From assembly GCA_013420905.1 (NCBI GenBank), contig JAAXNY010000008.1, positions 1,302,001 through 1,366,000 of the forward strand: a DNA stretch of 64,000 bases, written 5' to 3'. This stretch comes from Collybia mongolica. Its lineage: Eukaryota; Basidiomycota; Agaricomycetes; Agaricales; Clitocybaceae. The notes under the pieces are model-generated. The model searched no databases and was not told the DNA's origin. It saw only the letters and a list, made by a program, of their open reading frames with translations. Positions 31,960-41,686 of this stretch are shown here, piece by piece (position 1 is the first letter of the stretch; each line of letters begins with the position of its first letter). The position numbers and the translations under genes are program-made.

Positions 31960-33360
31960 CTAAAAGACCATTCCAGGATCTTCTAGTGCCAGGTGCAAGA
32001 CCACTGAAGCAGACCAGAAGGAAGGTATGAGTACATCCCAGGAACATCCAGTGACGAGTGTGAGACCACAGATGGACTCAGGTAAAGCATGACAATGTGC
32101 TCCAGGATCTTCCAGCAACGAGCCGAGATGGTGGCTGTAACTGAACTGTGAAAGTAAGTGCCAGGATCTGCCAGCAATGGGTGCCACTTCACTGAGGAAA
32201 ATGTACAAGTAGGTCCCCAGACCTTCAAGCAATATATGTGAGATTGGTGGGATGGGCCAGGAATAATGGGACGAGTATATCACAGGCTCTTCCAGTGTCA
32301 GGCACAAGATCACTGGGGCAGACATGTATGTCCCAGGATTGTCTAGCAACATGCAAGAGATCACCAAGAGGAATCAAAGGGAAATGTGTAACAATGCACT
32401 TCAGGATCTTCAACACATCAAGACACTGGTCAGAAACTACTCGTGCAACCTGTGCGAATGCAGCAAGATCACAGTAGGATAGTTGTTCAGCAATAATATT
32501 TAGTAGTTCACAAACCCCCAGAATGCAGAGAGCATCTAGAGAGGTCATGTCGTATAATGCACCAAAGGATAAAGAGTGGCTGCTGAGGAAATAGGAATGA
32601 AAAATGAACAAATAAGAGACAACAATATACATGTACTGGAAAGTGAAATATGATGAATATGGGGTGTAGAATGTACTGCACTGCAGAACCTGGAGCCAGA
32701 GATACTGAATAAATGCTAAATGAGACTCATGTCTAGTGAATACAAAGAACAGTTGTGCCTGTTAAAGGGTGGAGATATTCTCAAGGAATAGATGTGCTGG
32801 TCCGGGATTGCAGCCATACACCATGAGTGTGTTGATTGAACTGATAAATCACCAGACTTGGGCTGAACTTAAAGGCTGTGATCCAAAGTTGTAGGTGAAT
32901 GAACATGGGAAGAGACCCAAAAGATTGTCTCAGGATCTCCAGTGCAAAAGATGTGAGATCACAGAGATACAACCAATGCTATGCTTGTGAGTGGTGCAGG
33001 AGATGTGGGTTAACAGACCAAGGTGGGAATGTCAAAGGTATGCCTCAGGATCTTCTAGTGTGAAAGGCACGAGATTAGACATACTTGCACGAGTGAGCAT
33101 TGTCTGTGGGCCTTTCCAGAAGAGCTATAAATGAGCTGTGGAGGGGATGCAAGAAACAGGTATCAGGATCTTCCAGCACAAGAGGCGCGAGGTCACTGAG
33201 TTGACTTGATAGTGTGGACTCATATTGTATGTTGACGGTTTGCCAAAAGTAGTACCCCAGATGAATTGGGCACTGCTTGATATGGGTGGCACTGAGTTTG
33301 AGCTTGAGTACATTGAGCACCTTGCTACAAATAGCACCAGAGGTTGCTGTTCTGTGCATT
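31960..33360 (-). pseudogene. Decayed F-box-like gene embedded in a minisatellite
   Basis: The minus strand near 32,550-32,420 reads MTSLDALCILGVCELLNIIA, then EQLSYCDLAAFAQVARVVSD and QCLDVLKIL. This has the leucine spacing of a basidiomycete F-box: a helix ending LS(Y)CDL, then VARVV...LDVL. F-box proteins recruit substrates to SCF ubiquitin ligases, but nothing after the box is recognisable. On both sides the DNA consists of copies of an about 35-bp motif (CCAGGATCTTCCAG...GCAAGATCACTGA), whose translation gives SVVLHLALEDPG or SDLAPLVLEDPD. No continuous frame connects the pieces. Confidence 0.4.
31973..33200. repeat. Degenerate minisatellite with GATC-containing 35-bp motif
   Basis: The motif CAGGATCTTCCAGYRNNAGG then GNGAGATCACTGA, with variants, occurs at about 31,973, 32,038, 32,100, 32,161, 32,218, 32,282, 32,333, 32,400, 32,930, 33,046 and 33,165. 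The first eight are spaced about 50-70 bp apart. Two further copies are at about 26,482 and 26,547. Confidence 0.75.
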
Positions 33361-33739
33361 CAACAAAAAGAGTTGCACAATTTGAGTGGGGGGGGGGAAA
33401 GGAGGGAATTATCCAAGTTATTCAAATTTGTCACTTATCATCATGTGATACTTACAACTGCAGTACATTCCCAGATGTCCCGACAGCAGATTCAACTTTC
33501 AACTGGTAACAGTGATCTGGTTGCTTGTAGATCCTGACTCTTTCCCTCTTCCCATTTCAGGAGTTAAGATGTTCAGATGTTCTCTGTGTTCAGTCATGGG
33601 AGACCATTGACAACTCCCCCACGCACTTCTCTCCTGAACATTCTGGTCGGATATGCCTCAACCTCAACAGCTCAACAAATTTCCCCACACTGCACTGGAA
33701 CTCAATGATCTTGTGTGCACACACTGAAAGATCCTGGTA

Positions 33740-34291
33740 ATGGAACAGCGCCAATTCCCGTTTCGACCCGCAAGTTTGTGCCCTTCTGGCACCACTTTCA
33801 ATACATGCAGAATGCCAGCTCAAGAGTATTTCTTACATTCCATCAAAACTATCGAGGGCTTCATAACTACTCTTTGCCATTACAATTCCTTGACCAATGA
33901 TTCCGTCTTTTGCCTTGAACAACACATACACAGAGTCATTGATCTTGTTGAAGATGAGAACTATAGAGCTGAGGCAGAAATAGGCGAACTTTTGCGGATG
34001 TTATGGACCCGTTTAGGTGGCAACCGTAGCCACCTGTATGATGTTTCTGGGCAACTTAAAGCTCTGTTGACAGTCAGGAACCACACAAAGGCAATGCAGA
34101 CTATTGTGGGGAAGGTTCAGCAGGATCTAGACCAACTCCAACAGTCTACAGATGCACTGCATAGCATCACAATCAAACCCCTTCTAATCGAGGGCCCTCT
34201 CCCTCACACTATAATTCTACGCCAACTTTCTAGTGGATGCGAGGCTTTGGAGCATAGCTTGACAATATACGGGGGTCTTGGAGTCTGGTAA
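33740..34291 (+). CDS. Conserved Agaricomycete hypothetical protein, C-terminal exon
   Basis: An open plus-strand frame ending TGGTAA. Helical blocks: AQEYFLHSIKTIEGFITTLC, LEQHIHRVIDLVEDENYRAE, GELLRMLWTRLGGNRSHLYD and IVGKVQQDLDQLQQSTDALH, then ALEHSLTIYGG. The pattern (heptad-like leucines, LGGNR-x-L after a short acidic helix) matches a multi-copy family of uncharacterised coiled-coil proteins seen in Agaricomycetes. The N-terminal part, including the usual upstream helices, was not found, so this copy is probably partial. The first ATG of the frame is used and is not certain. Confidence 0.5.
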   Translation: MEQRQFPFRPASLCPSGTTFNTCRMPAQEYFLHSIKTIEGFITTLCHYNSLTNDSVFCLEQHIHRVIDLVEDENYRAEAEIGELLRMLWTRLGGNRSHLYDVSGQLKALLTVRNHTKAMQTIVGKVQQDLDQLQQSTDALHSITIKPLLIEGPLPHTIILRQLSSGCEALEHSLTIYGGLGVW

Positions 34292-34533
34292 CCACAAAGC
34301 CAGAAGTTACAGATCAGTTCTTGACACCACACATGATAAAATAGGCATTTTAGTTACTTCCTCCTTTTCAAACAATTCCAGCACCATGTGTACATGTTCC
34401 ATAACTATAGCTATGATATTTGATTATCTTCCAGCATAAGCCATCCAATCTGACATGTGACCATATTAGCCTCAAAGACAATCAACTCAGGCTACAACCA
34501 GAGCCACCCTCCTTATTTCCCAGTGAATTATGA

Positions 34534-34998
34534 ATGTCCTTCCAAGTCTCCTTTACAAACAATGCTATTAATTGGAAATGTTACCAAACCTTGCTAAACG
34601 TGGCAGGTGAAGCCTTTATCCCTTATCCCTTCAATCCTGGCCACCCATCCAAATTGGTAATGAATCATAAGCCTAGGACACCCTTTTTCTATCAGACAGT
34701 GGGTTGTCTTGCAAATTTCCCAGCTGTTACTACTATCTCTCCAACTAGCTATATTCCTCCCAGCCCACTCCTGCTGCAGTCCATGCACTGTTGTATGCAA
34801 AGTACCTCCAAAAGTTTGAAGTGCAAATTCCCAGAAATGCAATCTAACACTTGCAAGACATTTGAGGCAAGTGGCATAGACCACAACAAAGAGGGATGCA
34901 TGAACCAGAATGAAGGGGAAGATAAGGACAGTGAGGTGACATGCATGGCCTATATTACTCACAGAGAATCTTACCCTGAAAGTTTTGACAGCATGTGA
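34534..34998 (+). CDS. Hypothetical protein fragment
   Basis: A 154-codon plus-strand frame with coding-like composition: LLNVAGEAFIPYPFNPGHPS, RTPFFYQTVGCLANFPAV and an acidic, polar end GCMNQNEGEDKDSEVTC. The opposite strand is also open for 135 codons. No family is recognised. It may be an exon of the gene at 33,740 or of a transposon. Confidence 0.3.
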   Translation: MSFQVSFTNNAINWKCYQTLLNVAGEAFIPYPFNPGHPSKLVMNHKPRTPFFYQTVGCLANFPAVTTISPTSYIPPSPLLLQSMHCCMQSTSKSLKCKFPEMQSNTCKTFEASGIDHNKEGCMNQNEGEDKDSEVTCMAYITHRESYPESFDSM

Positions 34999-35823
34999 CA
35001 CAACACACTCTTAATAGGGAGGTGGATCATATCAAACCAATCAAATGTTCCACAATGGGCCCAATAATCCCCAAGGTCCCACATGAAACTTACAAGACTA
35101 TCTTGGATGCTCCCAACATTCTCAGCAACATCCCTTAACTCTGAATCTATAGTTATGTTGTCTAGGCCATGCAAAAGTGTGGATTAATTTAAATGCCCCT
35201 GACAGTCTTAAAGCTAGGGATCGTTTATTTGGGCCGTGGGAAGCAACATATGAGTATCTTAGTTGTGGCTCAGCACATCCTAATTGAACATGATTTTGAT
35301 AGCATGGATCTTCCAAAGCAGGCCAGCATGTCAACTGCAGTGGGCAGACCCATTCACAAGCTCCTCTGCAGAACTTATCACAGGCTTTGCTCCCTCAGGA
35401 AGTTTGCATCAACACTCCCCAACGCCAAGTCAATGGGTATATGCTTGAGCATTGGTCCTATATGGAAAATACCTATTTCGGCAGTCTGGAACTTCACAAG
35501 TGCCTCCAACAATCCAAGGTTCCACAATGTAAAGAGAAGTGATGCAAATTATTGATTGTGATTGTTACGACTTCACCATGGACCCTGATGATTTTCCCAA
35601 GTAATGTCCACACTAAAGTACAGATGTGAAGACTGCCATTTGTCCACAAGAATATGTGCTTGATTGTAATCCAGGGTTTATTATCTAGTGTGCAATGATT
35701 TTTTTTACTATACAAGCCTAGAAATTAGAAATCCCATGATCACGTACATGCATACATGCCATATCCTTAATTTTCCACTCACTTTTTGTTCTTCATTTTC
35801 TCTGGCTAAAAACCCATAGCCTT
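34999..35823. other. Intergenic, no gene seen
   Basis: Short frames only. A small stretch near 35,190-35,280 reads LKARDRLFGPWEATYEYLSC on the plus strand, but stops follow at once. Confidence 0.4.
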
Positions 35824-36710
35824 ACTTGGGTGGAGTGGGTCAATACACTGTGTGGCAGGTACTTGTTCTTTATTTCTTTTCTTAGGAGAAATAAGTCCAT
35901 TCCACATTCAGGAAGTTGTAAATGACTAGAAACAATGTAGATGATAGTTTATAGAGGTCATGTGACCCTGGGAAAATGTTACCAAGCAAACAAGCAATGC
36001 CTGTGCACAAAAACCATCAGAACTTACTTTTCCCAGGATCATGGACACTAAATGAGCATTCAGATTGTTGTCATGTATTTGGTATGCTTATGTGATGGAA
36101 TAGATCATGTGACATATGTCAATAAATACAGAATTCAATCCTCTTTGTATTTCAGGTAAATATAGTAGTAGTTGTTGATTTTTCCAATGTTTAGGATAAT
36201 TTCCCACAAGGGTCATGTTTGGTAAGGGTCATTGTTGTTATAAGATGTTTGTTCATCTTTGGTATAATACACAGACCTTCAAAACTAGCTGAATCTGGAC
36301 ATTTCTAATATTTCGCTCAAAATAGACTGTGGGAAAAATGTGCTCAACAAGGAAATTGTAGAGCCATGTTTGTACATTCCAAACATATAAAAACAAAGTT
36401 AATAGCTTTACTGGTTGTGGAGAAAATCACAAAATAAATTTTGAAATACGACACTTTGAAATATTAGATATGCATAATTTTGATGGCATCATCAAATGCA
36501 TTATGTAAGCATCCCAAATACATGCAAATTATGTCACAATACTTTGTATTTGTGGAGAAATGCTGTAAAAAGCCATAAGAGAAGAAAAATCCCATTATGG
36601 AAATATTTTCCCGTGGTGTTGAAATATGAATGAATGAATGAATGAATGAATCACCTTTCTGCCCGAAAACTGGGTTGATAAAGAACTCGTAACTAAAGAA
36701 CTCGTAATAT
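35824..36710 (-). mobile_element. 0.9-kb non-autonomous element, copy C (left arm around the chromovirus fragment)
   Basis: Same orientation as copy B. It lacks the about 40-bp segment AACCAGGCAAGC... present in copies A and B, and shares that deletion and most point differences with copy D. Its inner end, GAACTCGTAACTAAAGAACTCGTAATAT, abuts the retrotransposon RNase H sequence at 36,711. Confidence 0.85.
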
Positions 36711-38578
36711 GAGCTCTGGAAGAGTGCCAAAACCTTCTGGAAGGGGCTAAGCACAGGTTCACAATATTGTATAATGATCATAAGAACTTGGAATACTTTA
36801 TGAAGGCTCAAAAGTTGAATAGGAGACAAGCTTGTTGGTCATTGTTCCTGTCAAGATTTGACTTTACATTAAAACACTGACCTGGGAAATCAAATGCAAA
36901 GGCAGATGGTCTGTTGAGACAAGCAAACCATGGAAAGGGGAAGGATGACAATGAGGATGTTATATTACTCAAACCAAATTTCTTTCACATCAATGCTCTT
37001 CAAGAAGGCCATCTAGAAGTTGAAGGTGTGGAATCCACAATTCTGAAGAAGATTCAGAACTGTAAGAATTATGAGGACAACATCCTCAAGGCAGTACAAG
37101 AGCTGAGGCAGAGTACAGGAGCTAAGGAGAGGGATGGAGAATGGGCTGAAGAACAGGGACTCATTTTACACAGAGGTTGGGTCTATGTTCCAAGGGATGA
37201 GAAGTTACGCTACAAAATTATCCAGCAACACCATAGTACCCCTATTGCTGGACATCCAGGACAATATAAAACAGCTGAGCTAGTCCTTAGGAATTACTGG
37301 TGGCCAAACCTTCACCAATACGTGCTGAAATATGTCCACTCATGTCAAGCTTGTCAATGTACAAAGACATTTCCAGCAAAACCAAGTGGAACATTATCTC
37401 CAAATCGTATACCAACCCAACCATGGGAGGACATCTCCACGGATATGATTGTAGGGTTACCATCATGCCAAGGATATGATGCTATCCAAGTTGTTGTGTG
37501 CAGGTTGATCAAAAGGATTCACATATTCCCTACGAATATAGAACAAACAGCAGAAGGAACAGCTCGCCTCTATCGTGATCATGTGTGGAAACACCATGGA
37601 ATTCCTAAGAGAATCATATCAGATCGGGGTCCACAATTTGCATCTTGATTCATGAAGGCCTTAAACAAACTGCTTGGAGTAGAGACTATGCTATCCACTG
37701 CCTATCACCCACAAACTGATGGTCAAACAGAACAACTGAATCAGGAGATAGAACAGTACCTATGCCTGTTTGTTAACTACCACCAGGATGATTGGGTGGA
37801 ATGGTTGTCAATTGCAGAATTCTCTTACAACAACAAAATCCAAAGTGCAACTAAACAATCCCCCTTCTTTCTGGAATATGGCAGACACCCCTATACAGGA
37901 ATGGAAATCAACAGAGAATCATCAGTAGAGGCAACAAACGACTTTGCAAAACAAATGAAGAAGGCACGAGAGGAGGCCCAAGCTGCATTGAAAAAGACAG
38001 CAGAAGACATGTCCAGGTTCTACAATGCAAAACGTCAGGAGGCACCCAATTATGCAATTGGCCAAAAGGTGTGGTTGGATGCTGAAGACCTTCAGACAAA
38101 CCAACCTTCAAAGAAACTTGATGATAAACGCTTGGGCCCCTTTGAAATTCTGGAGAAGGTTGGATCTCATGCTTACAAACTCAAACTCCCTGCAACATGG
38201 AAGGTTCACCCTGTATTTAATGTGGTAAAATTAAAACCCCACATTGCAGACAATATTCCTGGAAAAGTTCTAGAGGTACCCAAACCACCAGTACTCATTG
38301 AAGATGAAGAAGAATATGAGATTGAGAAGATCTTAGATTCCAAAATGATCCGGAAATGCCTCTACTACCTTGTCAAGTGGAAAGGGTATCCACATGAAGA
38401 GAACACTTGGGAACCTGCACATAATATGGGACATGCAAAGGATGCTGTTCAGGAATTCCATCGCTCCAGACCAGGGGCCCCTCGGCAAATTGGAGCATTA
38501 TATAACCAGATCACATGGAAACCACTGTACAACTTAACCAAGCCAGACAACAATTGCTTAACCCCTTCACAACCATAA
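36711..38578 (+). pseudogene. Chromovirus (Ty3/gypsy) pol fragment: RNase H end, integrase, chromodomain
   Basis: Starts inside RNase H ([17 protein letters not shown], then [19 protein letters not shown] and RFDFTLKH). A stop after FTLKH (TGA at about 36,880) breaks the frame before PGKSNAKADGLL. The integrase has the HHCC zinc finger (H...H in QQHHSTPIAGHPGQ, C...C in HSCQACQC) and the DDE core: D in DMIVGLPSC, D in SDRGPQFAS, E in TDGQTEQLNQEIEQ. A second TGA at 37,646-37,648 replaces the Trp expected after FAS. At the C-terminus a chromodomain is clear (EYEIEKILDSKMIRKCLYYL, then VKWKGYPHEENTWEPAHNM), which in chromoviruses steers integration to marked chromatin. Gag, protease, reverse transcriptase and both LTRs are absent. 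Confidence 0.92.
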
Positions 38579-38592
38579 CCTTGTCCTACACT

Positions 38593-38991
38593 ATGTCTGA
38601 CCAAACTGCCACTATACTCATCGTCGTATTTGCTGTTGTCTTCTGGACCCTCTTCCTTGTGGCAGTCTATTTTACCTATAGGGAGCAAAGAAACCCAGAC
38701 AGTTGGTTGAACCAGCTGTCTCAGGCAATCCAAGCTGAAGCCGAGGGTCAAAACCACAGCCCTCAAACAGCTGGACGTCGTTGCCCTCGCTCTCTTCACC
38801 CCCATCACATCCTGAATCCTTCTGCCCCAATTGAACTCACTTCTCTTATGTCAATTCCACTACCCGCACATACAACAACTGAATCCACTCCCCTCCCATC
38901 ACTCCCACCACCTGCACATGTTCGGTTTGACTCTGTGGAGCCTTACACTCTCAAATCACAATGGTCTGTTGAACAAAGTATTGTGACATAA
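38593..38991 (+). CDS. Small single-pass membrane protein ORF downstream of the chromodomain
   Basis: Starts MSDQTATILIVVFAVVFWTL with a hydrophobic segment at about residues 5-29 ending FTYREQR, followed by a hydrophilic Ser/Pro-rich tail (STPLPSLPPPAHVRFDSVEP). Its ATG is 15 bp after the pol stop codon. The last codons (SIVT, stop) come from copy D, so the natural C-terminus is lost. The arrangement suggests an extra 3' ORF of the retroelement. I do not recognise it as an envelope; it has no signal peptide plus ectodomain layout. It could also be a host gene segment. Confidence 0.45.
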   Translation: MSDQTATILIVVFAVVFWTLFLVAVYFTYREQRNPDSWLNQLSQAIQAEAEGQNHSPQTAGRRCPRSLHPHHILNPSAPIELTSLMSIPLPAHTTTESTPLPSLPPPAHVRFDSVEPYTLKSQWSVEQSIVT

Positions 38992-39717
38992 TTTGCATGT
39001 ATTTGGGATGCTTACATAATGCCTTTGATGATGCCATCAAAATTATGCATATCTAATATTTCAAAGTGTCGCATTTCAAAATTTATTTTGTGATTTTCTC
39101 CATAACCAGTAAAGCTATTAACTTTGTTTTTATATGTTTGGAATGTACAAACATGGCTCTACAATTTCCTTGTTGAGCACATTTTTCCCACAGTCTATTT
39201 TGAGCGAAATATTAGAAATGTCCAGATTCAGCTAGTTTTGAAGGTCTGTGTATTATACCAAAGATGAACAAACATCTTATAACAACAATGACCCTTACCA
39301 AACATGACCCTTGTGGGAAATTATCCTAAACATTGGAAAAATCAACAACTACTACTATATTTACCTGAAATACAAAGAGGATTGAATTCTGTATTTATTG
39401 ACATATGTCACATGATCTATTCCATCACATAAGCATACCAAATACATGACAACAATCTGAATGCTCATTTAGTGTCCATGATCCTGGGAAAAGTAAGTTC
39501 TGATGGTTTTTGTGCACAGGCATTGCTTGTTTGCTTGGTAACATTTTCCCAGGGTCACATGACCTCTATAAACTATCATCTACATTGTTTCTAGTCATTT
39601 ACAACTTCCTGAATGTGGAATGGACTTATTTCTCCTAAGAAAAGAAATAAAAAACAAGTACCTGCCACACAGTGTGTTGGCCCACTCCACCCAAGTAAAC
39701 TAAAGAACTCGTAATAT
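38974..39717 (+). mobile_element. 0.9-kb non-autonomous element, copy D (right arm)
   Basis: Inverted relative to copy C and very similar to it (both carry TGGTTTTTGTGCACAGGC and GCTTGGTAACATTTTCCC). It is truncated at its inner end, beginning CAAAGTATTGTGAC. The outer end reads CCAAGTAAACTAAAGAACTCGTAATATAT. Confidence 0.85.
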
Positions 39718-40148
39718 ATATATATAGATCAATTAACACAGTCATTTTATACTACATATAACACTTCAATCTAATTGAACCAAATTCTCACTTTCTTCTT
39801 TTCTAAATGATTCATTTAAGGCAGTAAATTCATCTTATAAACCCACTATTTGTGAGATGAAATACCTTTTATGGGATGAAAGTTCATTCTCTAATAGATT
39901 AAAATCATCTAATAAAACCCACCCTTTATAGGATGAAATTCCCCTTTTTCACTGGATTAAAATTGTCCCATATTATTCACCTCTAATGGGATGAAAGTTC
40001 ACTCCACTAAGGGATGAAAATTTTGGAAATTATAAGAGCAGAAATTTATCCTCTCAAGGGATGAAATATCTGGGATAAAATTTCATCCCAATTTCAAATC
40101 CTTTAGATTCATCCACTAAACTTAGGAAATGCTGCTTTCATCCATTAA
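39718..40148. other. AT-rich spacer with recurring GGATGAAA motif
   Basis: No gene. The octamer GGATGAAA (or its complement TTTCATCC) occurs at least seven times between about 39,870 and 40,145, often preceded by G or A and followed by (A)TT or GTTCA. Spacing is irregular. Confidence 0.6.
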
Positions 40149-41092
40149 GTGGGGGAAAAACCTCCCCCACCAGGTGCACAGTGGGTGTTTGTGAACCAAG
40201 CTTGGTCCTCAGACTCCTGCTTCAATTCCACAGCACCAGCTGTTTCAGTTTCTTTCCCCCTTCCTTTTCCTTTGCCCTTGCCTTTTGGTACTTGTCCCTC
40301 TTTGCCTCCACCAGGTGTCCAGCAGTTGGCTTTGTAGTGGCTGCTCTTTCTGCAGTTGAAGCACTCTTTTGAACTGCTGGAACTTCCAGCATGGAAGGCA
40401 GCATTTTCTTCTTTTCATCCTTTCTGCTTCATTGCATGTCTCTCATATTCTTCAGTCACAGTTGACATTAGTTCATCCAGCAACAGTGATGTGCCAAGAA
40501 CACTGGATGTGGCATTTATGGCTGAGATATAGAGATTGAAGGATGGCAGAAGTGAGCCAAGAATTATTGCATAGAAGTTGTCATCATGGGGTGGGTGGCC
40601 CATTGAGGTGAGGTCCTTGCACATCATGTGCAGCTTTGCAAAGTGTGTGCATACATCTGCCTTCTCAAGGCACTTCTCCTCTTGGAGACAACATCAGAGG
40701 TCAACAGAGACCATGTGGGATTTCTTTTCAAAGTCACCCACAAGCACCTTCCAGATAAGATGGGCTGTTGTTTGCCTGTGAATCTTCATGAATAGTGAGT
40801 CTGGATTTGTGCCCACAATTTGCTGCTTGACAATGGCTTCTCCCTGTCACCAGGTCTTCAAGTCACTCCTGTATGCAGCACCCAGTGCTGCTTCAGCTGT
40901 TGCCATGGCTAGGGGGATATCATAATTTGAAATTGGGTTGGCAGGCTCTCTTTTTGGGCCATCAATGTGATGAAGGAGTCTGTGTGTGTTGATGGACCAA
41001 GTAAGCCTGTCCTTGTAGATTACCCAGTTCATACCTGTGACATTGAGTTTGGGGATGCACAGAAATTTGTCACTGATTTTTGTAGAAGACAT
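40149..41092 (-). pseudogene. Second copia Gag, decayed
   Basis: Minus strand from 41,092: MSSTKISDKFLCIPKLNVTG, then NWVIYKDRLTWSINTHRLL (Gag start of a copia-type element), AAYRSDLKTW and a TGA stop at about 40,847. The frame continues KIHRQTTAHLIWKVLVGDFE, LTSMGHPPHDDNFYAIILG and LMSTVTEEYERHAMKQKG, then another stop and a zinc knuckle CFNCRKSSHYKANC. A Lys/Gly-rich tail (KGKGKGKGKGGKKLK) follows. It is a different family from the copia at 12-13.8 kb. At least two stop codons are present; pol is missing. Confidence 0.8.
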
Positions 41093-41159
41093 GATGGGAG
41101 ATTATGTTATACAAGTAAAAATATTTGATGTGGTATTCTTGTTCTAAGCATTGGGGTCA

Positions 41160-41391
41160 GGGCCCATAACCTATTGGAATAAGTAATGCTATGTGATAAT
41201 CAGTAAGTAGGTTTGGTAAGTTAGAAGTAAAGTATACACCTCAGTCAACATAGAATAGACTGAGGCAGTACAATGATTTTTGTACATAGATAAAGTAAAA
41301 ATATGCCAAGTCCTGTAACTGTGCTACAGGCTGTATTGATGGAATAGAATCTCAAATAGGTAAGCTCAGAGAATGTTGTCTGTTTGCAGGT
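41160..41391 (-). repeat. Copia primer-binding site and adjacent LTR remnant
   Basis: The minus strand reads AATAGGTTATGGGCCCTGACCCC at 41,156-41,178. GGTTATGGGCCC matches the half-tRNA primer site of the other copia element. The sequence above it (41,174 onward) should be the 5' LTR, with its end decayed from CA to TA. The outer LTR boundary was not found. Confidence 0.5.
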
Positions 41392-41684
41392 GTGCATGAT
41401 GTGACACAGCAGTGCATGTCAGGATGCAGCAGTCCACCTCCTTCCAACAGCAAAATCAGGCAGCTGTGCCACTTTGTGACTTTGGATCAAGAAGTGTTGT
41501 CCTATATTACTACCATCAAAAGTTTCTCAAAAGCAATACAGGTTCTTTGGGAACCTCTTGAACTTGATGATGCAACATATGGTGATGCTGATCTTGATGA
41601 GCTTAATACTACACAACATGTATCTGTGCCAGGCAGCCCTGGGACAGCCTGTTCCAAAACACCAACTCTGAGAACTGAATGGCC
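41392..41684 (+). pseudogene. Hypothetical coding fragment cut by the Tc1 element
   Basis: A plus-strand frame reads LCHFVTLDQEVLSYITTIKS, FSKAIQVLWEPLELDDATYG and an acidic stretch DADLDELNTTQH before running into the Tc1 terminal repeat at 41,687. No continuation was identified beyond 43,296. It may be an exon or a transposon gene; not recognised. Confidence 0.3.
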
Positions 41685-41686
41685 TA

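Noticed and set aside
38593..38991. Retroviral-type envelope gene after the chromodomain
   Set aside because: No signal peptide, cleavage site, fusion peptide or ectodomain; only one N-terminal hydrophobic segment and a short tail.
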